From: Faecalicatena orotica
GTDB lineage: Bacteria > Bacillota > Clostridia > Lachnospirales > Lachnospiraceae
DNA length: 64,000 nt
NCBI RefSeq assembly: GCF_003149245.1
Contig: NZ_QGDL01000001.1
Location: forward strand, 213,089-277,088
Direction of reading: 5' to 3'
In this document: positions 7,989 through 16,773 of the stretch, in pieces
Layout: each line of letters starts with the position of its first letter
Position numbering within the stretch: the stretch's first letter is position 1
The notes under the pieces: model-generated
Databases searched by the model: none
What the model saw: the letters and a program-made list of their open reading frames with translations, nothing else
What the model was told of the DNA's origin: nothing
Position numbers and translations under genes: made by a program

Positions 7989-9443
7989 TCAGCTTAACTT
8001 CTCAATCGCAGTTTTAATCCTGCTTATAGATTCTTCTTTTCCGAGAATCTCCATGATCTCCGTGGCACCTCCGGGTGTGTTCTGTTTTCCTGAAACAGCG
8101 GTTCTGACCGGCCACATAACATAACCGTTCTTACAGCCCTTCTCTGCCACGTACCCTTTCAGCGTTTCGAACAGGGCATCATTACTGTAATCTTCCTGGG
8201 CCTCCAGAAGCGGAAGCAGTTCTTTCAGTACTTCTAATGATGTCTCCTCATTCGTCTTCATTTTCTTATGGGTGTACATTGCCGTATCATACTCCGGAAG
8301 TTCTTCAAAGAAATCAATCTGCCCTGTAATGTCCGGGAATACCTCGATCCTTGACTTTACAAGTCCGGCAATCTTCTTTAGGTCATAGTCCTTTTTGATG
8401 ACTTCTTTTATATATGGCTCGGCCATCTCATAGAACCGGTCAAAGTCCATTGCCTTTATATACTCCCCGTTCATCCACTTTAACTTTACAGTGTCAAATA
8501 CCGCCGGTGACTTGTTCATATGGCGGTAGTCAAAAGCTTCCACCAGCTCCTGCAGGGTGAAAATCTCCCTCGTATCCGCCGGGCTCCAGCCTAAAAGTGC
8601 TACGAAGTTTACAACGGCTTCCGAAACAAATCCCTGCTCGATCAGGTCCTCATAAGAAGAATGCCCGCATCGTTTGCTCAGCTTCTTATGGTTCTCATCT
8701 GTAATCAGGGGACAGTGTACATAAACAGGGACTTCCCATCCGAATGCCTCATACAGGCGGTTGTACTTCGGTGCAGAGGAAAGATATTCATTTCCCCTTA
8801 CTACATGGGTGATCTCCATCAAATGGTCATCGATTACATTTGCAAAATTATAGGTCGGGAACCCGTCTGATTTGATCAGGATCATATCATCGAGTTCTGC
8901 ATTCGGGACTGTAATATCCCCGTATATCTCATCCTGGAAAGTTGTCGTGCCTTCATTCGGTACGTTCAGACGGATGACCCACGGTGTCCCTTCTGCCAGC
9001 TTTGCCTCCACCTCTTCTTTGGAAAGCCCGAGGCAGTGCTTGTCGTATACAACAATATCTGTCCCGTCTTCAGATACAGAAGTCTTTAAAGACTCCAGTC
9101 TTTCTTTATCACAAAAGCAATAGTAAGCATCGCCCTGTTCCACAAGTTGTTTTGCATACTTCAGGTATAATCCGGAAGCATTTCTCTCACTCTGCACATA
9201 TGGGCCGTACCCGCGGTCTTTGTCGGGGCCCTCATCATGAATCAGGCCTGTTTTTTCCAGTGTCCGGTATATAATCTCGAGAGCCCCTTCCACAAAGCGC
9301 TCCTGATCTGTATCTTCCACACGGAGGATAAAATCGCCCCCCTCATGCTTTGCAATCAGATATGCGTATAACGCCGTCCTTAAATTTCCTACATGCATCC
9401 TCCCTGTCGGACTTGGTGCGAACCTTGTTCTTACTTTACTCAT
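7989..9443 (-). CDS. gltX: Glutamate--tRNA ligase
   Basis: Class I aminoacyl-tRNA synthetase charging tRNA-Glu (and tRNA-Gln in organisms using the amidation route). At 484 residues it is the normal length. The ATP-binding HIGH-type motif is MHVGN after RFAPSPTGR (residues 7-19), and the KMSKS-type motif is KLSKR at about residue 255. A C-terminal helical anticodon-binding domain follows. The start has GGAG upstream. Genes on both sides lie within 25 bp, giving a probable sirtuin-like/gltX/helicase transcript. Confidence 0.96.
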   Translation of the reverse strand: MSKVRTRFAPSPTGRMHVGNLRTALYAYLIAKHEGGDFILRVEDTDQERFVEGALEIIYRTLEKTGLIHDEGPDKDRGYGPYVQSERNASGLYLKYAKQLVEQGDAYYCFCDKERLESLKTSVSEDGTDIVVYDKHCLGLSKEEVEAKLAEGTPWVIRLNVPNEGTTTFQDEIYGDITVPNAELDDMILIKSDGFPTYNFANVIDDHLMEITHVVRGNEYLSSAPKYNRLYEAFGWEVPVYVHCPLITDENHKKLSKRCGHSSYEDLIEQGFVSEAVVNFVALLGWSPADTREIFTLQELVEAFDYRHMNKSPAVFDTVKLKWMNGEYIKAMDFDRFYEMAEPYIKEVIKKDYDLKKIAGLVKSRIEVFPDITGQIDFFEELPEYDTAMYTHKKMKTNEETSLEVLKELLPLLEAQEDYSNDALFETLKGYVAEKGCKNGYVMWPVRTAVSGKQNTPGGATEIMEILGKEESISRIKTAIEKLS

Positions 9444-9467
9444 GTCATTTTCTCCATTTTCTGTTTC

Positions 9468-10223
9468 TTATTTTGAATTTATCTGGTATGTCTTTACCAG
9501 TTTTTCAAGTGCATCATCGACTCTGCTGTATATCACTACATCTGCCAGCTTATCTGAATAATGCTCCTGATTTGTAATAAGGATCAGCTTCTCCCCATTG
9601 TAATACTGAATCAGCTGATGGCACAGTGCTGCGTGCAGGCTCGTTCCCAGAACAAGCAGCACATCTGCCTTCTGAATCTCTTCGGCAGCTTTCGTCACAA
9701 TGCCATTATCTACCATCTCCCCGAACAATGTGATCTTCGGGCGGATTGTATTCTCACATTTTTCACAAAGGGGAATCCCCTTTGCATTCTTCATGTACTC
9801 TATCGGATATTCCTTCCTGCAGTGGGGGCAGAAGTTATCATACACGGAACCGTGCAGGTTGACCACGTTTTTACAGCCCGCCCTCTCTAAAAGTCCAAAT
9901 ATGCGTTTGGTAATTGAACATTGTATCAGGCCGTACCCTTCCAGTTTCTGGAGGTTCATAAATCCCTTTCCCGGCGGTATCTCTGTCTGCGCAAGAACCT
10001 CATTTTTGTAAAATTCAAAAAAAAGTTCCTTCCTGGTTGCATAAAAGGCACTGCTCATGATCTCCTCCACAGAATAACCGTACTTCTGCTCGATATCATA
10101 TGACACAGCCCCGTCCCTCAATCCGGGATATCCATTCTCCAAAAGCATCTCAATCCCGCTCATCGCAACAGTATACTGACTCTCTTTCAGCATTTGTAAA
10201 ATATTAGCGCCCGGCATACTCAT
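9468..10223 (-). CDS. Degenerate Sir2-family protein
   Basis: A 251-residue sirtuin-fold protein. Family features kept are the catalytic-type His124 in NLHG, the zinc-ribbon cysteines C132-x2-C135 and C153-x2-C156, RPKITLFGE, and GTS near 193-195. NAD-binding features are altered: the GAGxS-xxSGIPDFR region reads MSGIEMLLENGYPGLR, and the TQNID motif that contacts NAD reads CSITKR. Deacylase activity is therefore doubtful. It could bind another nucleotide or have a changed reaction. Two candidate starts (10223 and 10217) share an upstream AGGAAGG. It lies 24 bp upstream of gltX on the same strand. Confidence 0.82.
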   Translation of the reverse strand: MSMPGANILQMLKESQYTVAMSGIEMLLENGYPGLRDGAVSYDIEQKYGYSVEEIMSSAFYATRKELFFEFYKNEVLAQTEIPPGKGFMNLQKLEGYGLIQCSITKRIFGLLERAGCKNVVNLHGSVYDNFCPHCRKEYPIEYMKNAKGIPLCEKCENTIRPKITLFGEMVDNGIVTKAAEEIQKADVLLVLGTSLHAALCHQLIQYYNGEKLILITNQEHYSDKLADVVIYSRVDDALEKLVKTYQINSK

Positions 10224-10319
10224 CCCGCCTTCCTATTCCTTACACATTTGCCGCAGGTTTCATTGTTAAAATCATTATAAATCAAGTCCCACGATTGTTC
10301 AACATTTCAATTCACATTC

Positions 10320-10766
10320 CTAATGTGTATCTTTCGGAACCGTTTTTTTTAAGTGCACCTTAAACAAGGTGTCCATAATAAATACGGCAAGTGAGATAAC
10401 CCCCGCAATTTCCAGTGTCTGTGTCAGGTAATAACTGCACTGTGCACTGTCATTGGCTATCAGATAATAAACAATCCGGTACATACCGGCACCGGGAACG
10501 GTCGGCAGAATACCCGCTATCAAAAATATGGTCACCGGGGCTTTAAATACTCTGGCAAAGATGTGCGAGGTCAGTGCGATTGCAAGTGCCGAAAAGAAAG
10601 ATGCCAGTACGGCATCCACGTGGCACTGCACACTGAACAGATAGACAAAACCGCCGATCGCACCTACGATCCCATCGTGCAGCATGTACTTCTTCGGTGT
10701 CTCCAGCAATACCGCGAATGCAGCCACGGCCACAAAACATCCCGCCACCCCGAATACCAGCATCAT
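10320..10766 (-). CDS. Threonine/serine exporter, ThrE C-terminal half (YjjB-like)
   Basis: A 148-residue membrane protein with four to five hydrophobic segments, corresponding to the C-terminal half of the ThrE amino-acid exporter family (ThrE_2/DUF3815). It is encoded separately from the N-terminal half, as in yjjP/yjjB-type loci. Its start overlaps the stop of the preceding gene by 4 bp, so the two halves are translationally coupled and probably form one exporter. A role in amino-acid or dicarboxylate efflux is inferred from the family. Confidence 0.85.
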   Translation of the reverse strand: MMLVFGVAGCFVAVAAFAVLLETPKKYMLHDGIVGAIGGFVYLFSVQCHVDAVLASFFSALAIALTSHIFARVFKAPVTIFLIAGILPTVPGAGMYRIVYYLIANDSAQCSYYLTQTLEIAGVISLAVFIMDTLFKVHLKKTVPKDTH

Positions 10767-11536
10767 ATCAGCCCACCTCCCCGGAAGAATACGCCTGCCA
10801 GTGCAATGCCCGCACCGACGCCAAGTGCAACTGAGGCCGCAATCAGGAATGCCTCCAGTATTCTGGCCCCTCCGGAAATATAATCCCCCTGAAGTGTATC
10901 CCGCACCGCATTCGTAATTGCCACACCGGGAACCAGGGGCATGATCGAACTCATAATGATAATATTATCATTCACAGACGGTATGACCTGTTTCAGTGAA
11001 ATAGCAGCCAGTGCTATCGCAAAGGAAGACAGCATGTCCAGAATGAAACCATTGATCCCCAGCCGTTTTCCAATGGTATGCGTCAGGGCAAGCACCGTAC
11101 CGGTCAGGACTGCCGCCCCTACTTCGGTAATCCCTCCGCCAAACAATGGTGCAAATCCGGTGGCTGCAAGGATTGTTGCCAGATTATAGATCCATGTGCG
11201 GTGCTGTTTCCCGCCGGCCTTTTTCAGTCTCTCATAGGATTCTTCCAGCGTCAGCCCGCCGGAACAGTACTTTCTGGATATATCATTTACTTCCATGATG
11301 CAGTTCAGGTTCGTCCCGCGTTCCTGCACACGCTTCGTGGCAGTGATCGGCTCCATGTCCGGGCCCCCTAATGTCGCCACAAGACCTGTCATCATCACAG
11401 TAGCCTCCACCGTCTGTGTGCCCGCGGTACGAAGGATATGGTTCATCGTATCTTCCACACGGTACGTCTCGGCTCCGCTGCACAACATCAGTTCCCCCGC
11501 CAGGACCGCTGTATTCATAACAAGTTTATAATCCAT
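10763..11536 (-). CDS. Threonine/serine exporter, ThrE N-terminal half (YjjP-like)
   Basis: A 257-residue protein of the ThrE/DUF1212 family. The soluble N-terminal part contains LMLCSGAETYRVEDTM, the family signature, and is followed by about five membrane segments from residue 120 onward. It is the first gene of a two-gene operon with the YjjB-like partner. A weak GGCAGGA ribosome site precedes the start. Confidence 0.87.
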   Translation of the reverse strand: MDYKLVMNTAVLAGELMLCSGAETYRVEDTMNHILRTAGTQTVEATVMMTGLVATLGGPDMEPITATKRVQERGTNLNCIMEVNDISRKYCSGGLTLEESYERLKKAGGKQHRTWIYNLATILAATGFAPLFGGGITEVGAAVLTGTVLALTHTIGKRLGINGFILDMLSSFAIALAAISLKQVIPSVNDNIIIMSSIMPLVPGVAITNAVRDTLQGDYISGGARILEAFLIAASVALGVGAGIALAGVFFRGGGLI

Positions 11537-11589
11537 ATTTATATGTCCTGCCTTTTCAATCCACTTATGCCGGGAATCTGGTATTCCCC

Positions 11590-11639
11590 AGAGCGTGTTT
11601 GATAAATCATGTATACAGCTGATTTATCAAACACGCTCT
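11590..11639. terminator. 20-bp perfect hairpin downstream of the repeat-bearing surface protein gene
   Basis: Arms 11590-11609 and 11620-11639 are perfect complements around a 10-base loop, between the surface-protein gene stop (11703) and the ThrE operon start (11536). No T-run follows on either strand. It is probably a transcription end or RNA-stability element, and its stem length matches the 1214-1260 hairpin. Confidence 0.5.
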
Positions 11640-11702
11640 AATCCCCGGCTGTATAAATACTTAAACATTTTAACACAAATACATTACTTGTGAAACCCCC
11701 GA

Positions 11703-12944
11703 TTACTTTAACTGTACAGTTACCTGAAAACCGGAGAAGATTTCCTGAAACTCTTCGAAATAATCTGGAGGAGCAGAAATCACTAAACCACTGCCTCCAC
11801 TTTCACCAAATGCCATGCTGCCCACTTCCGGCGGCAGACTTTTGATCATGACCAGCTTTGACAGATTCGTATTAGCAAAAGCGTAATCAGCAATACGCGT
11901 TACAGAGGATGGAAGTTCATAGGTCCCGATTCTGCCGCTTGGAAATGAAACGATTGTTGTCATACCCTTATCAAACAGCACCCCGTCTACTTGCGTATAA
12001 ACCGGGTTTCCATCTCCCGTCCATATACAGAACAGCTCCGGTAGTCCGCTCAGTGCACCGTCTTCAATATAAGTTATATTATCCGGAATCTCAATATCAG
12101 TGATTCCCTCCCCGGCGTTATCAAATGCACCACTCACTATCCCCGTACAGCCTTCAGCAGGAAGGACTAAGTAACCGTCATCAATCTGGGCCTCCTCCGG
12201 TATAAAGCGGCAGAGCAGTCCCTCCTCATTAATTTCGAATCCTGCCGCTGCATTCACAGTTCCGTCTGAAGGAGTGTCCGGTGCAGTTCCATCATTCGGC
12301 ACATCCGTGCCAGTGCCTTCGTCCGGTACATCGGGCGGCACAATTTCCGGCGTGTCGGGCAGAACCGTTTCCGGTATATCAGGCACCACATTCTCCGGTG
12401 TGTCAGGCAGTACTGTTTCTGGTGTACCGGGTACCACATTCTCTGGTGTACCGGGTACCACATTCTCCGGTGTGCCGGGTATCACAATCTCCGGCGGGTC
12501 CGGAGTGAAAGGGTACTTTCCATATGTATTTTCACCTGCTGCATGGTGATCCATCGCTATATCCGGTCCGGAATACAAATTTCCCGTCAGATTCATACCA
12601 CTTTCATCCGGCAGAACGACTGCCGGCCCGATATACATATTCGCATTCTTTAGCCTTACAGCACCGGCCTCCATATTTTTCCACGGGAATTTAACACTAT
12701 CCGGCCACTGTGTCAGAATCTTTGCCGGATCCCATCCATTAATGTTTCCTGCTATCGGCTGGTATGGATTCTTTGTCATTTCTTCCATCATCTTTGTATC
12801 TGCTGACGCAATTTCTGCATAATTCAACTCCGGCAGTTCATATGCCGTCCCCGTCAGAATTATCATCGCCAGCGTGGCACCCAACGCCGAAAGCATTCTT
12901 CTTTTACTTAACATGTTTCTTGTAATTTTACCGCAATATTCCAT
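11703..12944 (-). CDS. Secreted protein with Pro-rich octapeptide repeats and BspA-type leucine-rich repeats
   Basis: A 413-residue predicted exported protein. It has a positively charged N-terminus and a hydrophobic signal segment (about 17-32), then a region without recognised domain. Next comes a Pro/Thr/Glu/Val-rich stretch of about seven octapeptides of the type GTPENVVP (about 148-205) and a Gly/Thr/Asp linker. The C-terminal part (about 225-410) resembles LRR_5/BspA repeats (ITDIEIPDNITYIEDGAL, YELPSSVTRIADYAFAN). No LPxTG sorting signal or surface-layer domain is seen, so the attachment mode is unclear. A role in adhesion is possible from the family only. Confidence 0.7.
   Translation of the reverse strand: MEYCGKITRNMLSKRRMLSALGATLAMIILTGTAYELPELNYAEIASADTKMMEEMTKNPYQPIAGNINGWDPAKILTQWPDSVKFPWKNMEAGAVRLKNANMYIGPAVVLPDESGMNLTGNLYSGPDIAMDHHAAGENTYGKYPFTPDPPEIVIPGTPENVVPGTPENVVPGTPETVLPDTPENVVPDIPETVLPDTPEIVPPDVPDEGTGTDVPNDGTAPDTPSDGTVNAAAGFEINEEGLLCRFIPEEAQIDDGYLVLPAEGCTGIVSGAFDNAGEGITDIEIPDNITYIEDGALSGLPELFCIWTGDGNPVYTQVDGVLFDKGMTTIVSFPSGRIGTYELPSSVTRIADYAFANTNLSKLVMIKSLPPEVGSMAFGESGGSGLVISAPPDYFEEFQEIFSGFQVTVQLK
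12318..12505 (-). repeat. 24-bp tandem repeats inside the surface protein gene
   Basis: About seven imperfect 24-bp units encode octapeptides such as PGTPENVV and PDTPETVL. Two adjacent units at about 12419-12470 are nearly identical at the DNA level, which suggests recent slippage or recombination. Confidence 0.8.
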
Positions 12945-13120
12945 AATCCCTCACCTGTACCTTCTATAATTTTCCAAACACCACAATTACTGATTTTACA
13001 AAAGAAACGGCAGCGCTGCAACTATTATGCAACATTTCTTTGCTTTTTTGCAGAAACATGCTGCTGTACATACCATTCTGGTGTGCACAGCAGCTGAAAC
13101 ATCACGATTTTACACAAGAA

Positions 13121-13154
13121 AAAGGAATGCTGCAAGCTTTTACAGCATTCCTTT
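13121..13154 (-). terminator. Intrinsic terminator of the LemA/DUF2207 operon
   Basis: A 12-bp perfect stem (13121-13132 with 13143-13154) followed on the minus strand by TTTTTCTTG, 32 bp past the DUF2207 stop. Confidence 0.8.
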
Positions 13155-13185
13155 ACGCTTTTTTAATATCCCCCGGGCACTCCTG

Positions 13186-15168
13186 TTACCAGCTCCCGCC
13201 GCCTCCGCCGCCGAAACCGCCTCCGGAAAATCCGCCCCCTGAGAAGCCGCCTCCCGTAAAACCTCCGCCTCCGTGACCTGTTCCCGAGGTCACAGAAGGC
13301 TGAGGCACGGTCAGGGTCGACGCTGTTTTGTTCAGGCCGCTTATCATCAGCCTGTTAAACATATAATAGTCGAAGAATGTATAGCTGTGATATGGTGTAT
13401 ACCACTGTGGTGCAGCCAGAGACAAATTCTTCAGCTTTTTTGCAAACACGTCCGAGAGACCGAACACATATGCATACGGTATCACGTGGTAAAACCATTG
13501 AGGATCGGTCTTTGCCAGTTCATTCATCCGGTCCAGTTCTGCCGTCTCTATGAAATCTCTCAGACCTGCAATGCGTCCCATCCACTCGGCACACTTGGGA
13601 GTCCTGCTCTTCATAAAACCTGTCATGCCGATCGATGCGCCAGTCATGACAAGCAATGGAATCAGGACCCAGATATAATCAAACACCTCTCTCTGGATCA
13701 CCCGCATGATATAACTGCCTGTATAGACTGCCGTAGAGAGAAAACAGATTCCGAGTGTAACAGCAGCCGTCCCTTTTCGTGACACATTCGCTTTTGCATA
13801 CCAGTCATCAATATTGGAACAGAAGATCAGCATGCCGGCCAGCAGCACGGCCCACAGGACCACCTGCAGGATCCCCCTGCCTATACTTGTATAAGAATAA
13901 ATACTGGTAACCGCCATAAACCATGCAAGTGGCAGCGTACATAAAACCTTCGAAACCACGCGGGAAATCTTTGACCCGCGGGTATACAGCATATCATTTC
14001 CACCGCTCTTGAAGTAATTCTTCAGTTGTGTCTTTGCCATGTCCAAAGTTCCCCTGAACTTGTACTGAAGTTCTGAGATTTTACGTTCCGCCCCCCGCTC
14101 AAATAGTTTTCGGAAGACCGTATGCTGGTAATTCGGTGCATCTGCCGGAAGCTCTGAGAGCTTATACAGACACAGTTCATGGTCCGCCATTTCTTCGATC
14201 CGCACATACCCTTTATCCGCCCAGTAGATAATCAGGGAAAGAACATCCTTGTCCTCCACGCTCCCGTCAATAATATATCCGACCGCGGCACTGTCCAGCC
14301 CTTCCGGGGGCTGGTACTGGATCGATGTAATAATCGGTTCGTCTTTTCCAAATTTTAAAAACAGGATCAGTATCAGCAGGAATACTGCCATCCCCGGCAG
14401 GAATAAAAGCCATCTTAAAAATGACAGACTGTTCGTCCCTGTAAAATAGCCTTTTTCCACGGGAGCATAAAAAGTAATTCCTTCCCCAATTCTCAGGTCC
14501 GTCTTTAATATACCGGTTACCGTATTGCCATCCCAGGTTAATTTCAGAATCTCCTTTGCATTCTCGATTCCCCCGTAACTACCATAGTAAAAGCGAAGCT
14601 TGCTATGATCTATTTCCTTCGGAAATGTGATACTAAATCGACTCCCCGCCGGAATTCTGTTCTGCCACTGGGCAGGCATGACATTGTATGTTGTCTCATA
14701 ATAGTCCTCTGCCTGTACCCTCGGGATGACTGTGTACGAAATCTGATACTCTTCCTGAGCCCCCGCAAAGGCATCCGCATCCCCGAGACGCAGGACCTTG
14801 CTGCCATTTTCTGATGTCACATCCAGACCGGAGTCTGAATGAATGTCCGTAATTTTCGCATGATACGGAACCGGCCTTAGCTTTGCATTCTCATCAAGGG
14901 AATAGATAACTCCCTTGTACGGGATATGGCGGTAAATCCCATGCCTTGCATCCAGAAAATCCACGCCGATATGTTCCGTCACCTCATAGGACCGGTCTTC
15001 CCTGACAACAACGTCTGTATTAAAATACCGGGTATTCATGGCCGTATCCTGTTCTACCCCTGCCGTTGTCGTTGTCCTCTTCTCCACAGCCCCGGAGCCG
15101 AATGTCAAAAGCAGCCAGATCCCGCCCCAGACCAGAAATGAAACCGCTCTCCCGCTCATCCTCTTCAT
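13186..15168 (-). CDS. DUF2207 membrane protein with glycine-rich tail
   Basis: A roughly 660-residue membrane protein of the DUF2207 family. It has an N-terminal signal/anchor, an extracytoplasmic beta-rich DUF2207 domain (about 45-250), a membrane segment (about 255-280), a cytosolic portion, three or four more membrane segments (about 410-520), and a C-terminal tail of GGGF repeats ending SW. The Gly-rich tail is usual for this family. The start was placed at the second of two in-frame ATGs, 8 bp from GGGGG; the other is at 15174. It follows lemA by 24 bp. LemA and DUF2207 proteins commonly co-occur, and their function is unsettled. Confidence 0.85.
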   Translation of the reverse strand: MKRMSGRAVSFLVWGGIWLLLTFGSGAVEKRTTTTAGVEQDTAMNTRYFNTDVVVREDRSYEVTEHIGVDFLDARHGIYRHIPYKGVIYSLDENAKLRPVPYHAKITDIHSDSGLDVTSENGSKVLRLGDADAFAGAQEEYQISYTVIPRVQAEDYYETTYNVMPAQWQNRIPAGSRFSITFPKEIDHSKLRFYYGSYGGIENAKEILKLTWDGNTVTGILKTDLRIGEGITFYAPVEKGYFTGTNSLSFLRWLLFLPGMAVFLLILILFLKFGKDEPIITSIQYQPPEGLDSAAVGYIIDGSVEDKDVLSLIIYWADKGYVRIEEMADHELCLYKLSELPADAPNYQHTVFRKLFERGAERKISELQYKFRGTLDMAKTQLKNYFKSGGNDMLYTRGSKISRVVSKVLCTLPLAWFMAVTSIYSYTSIGRGILQVVLWAVLLAGMLIFCSNIDDWYAKANVSRKGTAAVTLGICFLSTAVYTGSYIMRVIQREVFDYIWVLIPLLVMTGASIGMTGFMKSRTPKCAEWMGRIAGLRDFIETAELDRMNELAKTDPQWFYHVIPYAYVFGLSDVFAKKLKNLSLAAPQWYTPYHSYTFFDYYMFNRLMISGLNKTASTLTVPQPSVTSGTGHGGGGFTGGGFSGGGFSGGGFGGGGGGSW

Positions 15169-15192
15169 ATGCATATCCCCCTGACAGCGCCG

Positions 15193-15744
15193 TTAAAATG
15201 ATACCTTTACATTTTCTCTCTGGTCAGCCGTTTCCACTTCGTACAGCGGTTTTCTCCTGAATCCGAAAATACCTGCCAGAATATTGCCCGGGAACATCTC
15301 GATCTTCGTATTAAAACGGTTTATAACACCGTTGTAGTATCTTCTGGATCCCGCAATCTCTTCTTCAATGCGTGAAAGCTGGTCCTGAAGCTGGATGAAG
15401 TTCTGGTTTGCCTTCAGGTCCGGGTAAGCTTCCGATAACGCAAATAGAGACTTCAATGTATTACTCAGAATATTATCATTTTCAATCCGCTCCTTGGCAG
15501 TCGATGCATTCATCGCTGCATTCCGCGCGGAAATGACCTTCTCCAGAGTCTCAGACTCATGCTTTGCATAACCTTTGACAGTCTCCACATAATTAGGGAT
15601 CAGGTCATACCTTTTTTTCAAAGATACGTCCATTGCCGAAAATGCCTCTTCCGCTTTGTTCCTCAATTTGACAAAACCGTTATAGGAACTGATAAGCCAG
15701 ATCACAAGAATCACTACAACTGCGAGAATAATCCATAATGCCAT
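15193..15744 (-). CDS. LemA family membrane-anchored protein
   Basis: A 183-residue LemA-like protein with a single N-terminal membrane helix (about 4-22) and a long helical bundle with the family segment YDLIPNYVETVKGYAKHE (about 46-63) and AYPDLKANQNF (about 110-120). It is probably tethered to the membrane. It is first in a two-gene operon with the DUF2207 protein. The start follows GAAGGAGGCAGTAATT. Confidence 0.92.
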   Translation of the reverse strand: MALWIILAVVVILVIWLISSYNGFVKLRNKAEEAFSAMDVSLKKRYDLIPNYVETVKGYAKHESETLEKVISARNAAMNASTAKERIENDNILSNTLKSLFALSEAYPDLKANQNFIQLQDQLSRIEEEIAGSRRYYNGVINRFNTKIEMFPGNILAGIFGFRRKPLYEVETADQRENVKVSF

Positions 15745-15880
15745 AATTACTGCCTCCTTCGGGTCTTCCCCAATACATCATCTGTCTGCATATACGCTTG
15801 TTATTTCTTTCTGTCATTGTATCGCAATCCATACACCGATGCAATCATTAATATTTCCATACTCTACATATTATTCACCA

Positions 15881-16360
15881 TTATTCACAATCAGACGTTT
15901 CTTTAGACATGTCAATTTCTGCAATTGCTTTATCCAAAAAGATTTCCCCGTCTAAATGTTCAAGTTCATGGCAAAAACATTTTGCCATCTCCCCCTCGCC
16001 GGTCAGAATCAGCTCCCCGCCATTTTCATCCAGTGCCTGAATCGTAACTTGCTCTGGACGGATGGTCTTTACAAAACGATTTGGAAAGCTTAAACAGCCC
16101 TCCACACATTCCTGAACACCACTTCTTCCAATTATCTCAGGATTCACCAGTTTCAGGGTATGGCCGCAATAATCGATTACGACCAGTCTTTTCAAAATTC
16201 CCACCTGGTTCGCCGCCAGCGCCGCACCATTCCCGGTCTGGTGCAGTGTCTCCATCATGTCCCCGAGTATCTGCCTGATCCTGTCATCTATGCATTTCAC
16301 TTCTTTACACTTTTTTCTCAATAAAGGATCACCCTGATACCGTATGTTTCTAACTGCCAT
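15881..16360 (-). CDS. def: Peptide deformylase
   Basis: Removes the N-formyl group from nascent proteins using a bound metal ion. At 159 residues it has all three family motifs: GNGAALAANQ (about 43-52), EGCLS with metal ligand Cys89, and HELEH with ligands His131 and His135 and catalytic Glu. The start was set at the ATG at 16358-16360 after GAGGAGG; the longer upstream frame belongs to overlap with the preceding regulator gene. The two genes overlap by 11 bp, so translation is probably coupled. It is not next to fmt, unlike many def genes. Confidence 0.93.
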   Translation of the reverse strand: MAVRNIRYQGDPLLRKKCKEVKCIDDRIRQILGDMMETLHQTGNGAALAANQVGILKRLVVIDYCGHTLKLVNPEIIGRSGVQECVEGCLSFPNRFVKTIRPEQVTIQALDENGGELILTGEGEMAKCFCHELEHLDGEIFLDKAIAEIDMSKETSDCE

Positions 16361-16595
16361 TTTTTCCTCCTCTGCTGCTGTCAGCTCTTGATTTTCTGAC
16401 ACTTTCCTGAAATAAAAAGATTTCCTCAATGGTGCACCCGAATACTTGTGCGATATCATGTGCCAGCCAGATAGATGGTTCAAATTTCTCCGTTTCTATT
16501 GCATTGACTGCCTGTCTGGATGTCCCCACGAGTTCTCCAAGCTGTTCCTGTGTCATGCCTCTTTGTTCACGAAATTCCCGGATTCTGTTTTTCAT
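16350..16595 (-). CDS. XRE-family helix-turn-helix regulator
   Basis: An 81-residue DNA-binding protein: an HTH_3/Cro-CI domain covers residues 4-60 (MTQEQLGELVGTSRQAVNAIE), followed by a short basic tail. It belongs to the YgzD/YozG-like small regulators that often accompany a membrane protein or enzyme gene. Its 3' end overlaps the def start by 11 bp. The start follows TAGAGGTGTAAAGTAA. Targets are unknown; control of its own operon is the simplest guess. Confidence 0.88.
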   Translation of the reverse strand: MKNRIREFREQRGMTQEQLGELVGTSRQAVNAIETEKFEPSIWLAHDIAQVFGCTIEEIFLFQESVRKSRADSSRGGKNGS

Positions 16596-16684
16596 TTACT
16601 TTACACCTCTATACTTTATCATCTTCTCCTGTAATTATATGTCTTCCCCAGAGTAATGTCAACCTTACATCCGCAGTTACAGTA

Positions 16685-16726
16685 AAGGCACTGAAAAGCC
16701 TGTTACCGTCTGCTTTTCAATGCCTT
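16685..16726 (-). terminator. Hairpin downstream of purB
   Basis: A 15-bp stem (16685-16699 with 16712-16726), fully paired on the minus-strand RNA with one G-U. The following T-stretch is short (TTTACTG), so termination may be weak. Confidence 0.55.
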
Positions 16727-16773
16727 CTTCACTGAATATACTCTTTAAAAAAATTTTTCCTGACTGCAGAAGC

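Noticed and set aside
12274-12549. Regular repeats that could suggest a CRISPR array or a separate Gly/Ser-rich protein
   Set aside because: The period is 24 bp with no spacers, and the repeats are in frame within the surface protein gene; the plus-strand frame is its shadow.
13186-13275. Low-complexity glycine-rich end of the DUF2207 protein as a frameshift artefact
   Set aside because: A Gly-rich tail ending in SW is common in this family, and the terminator follows at normal distance.
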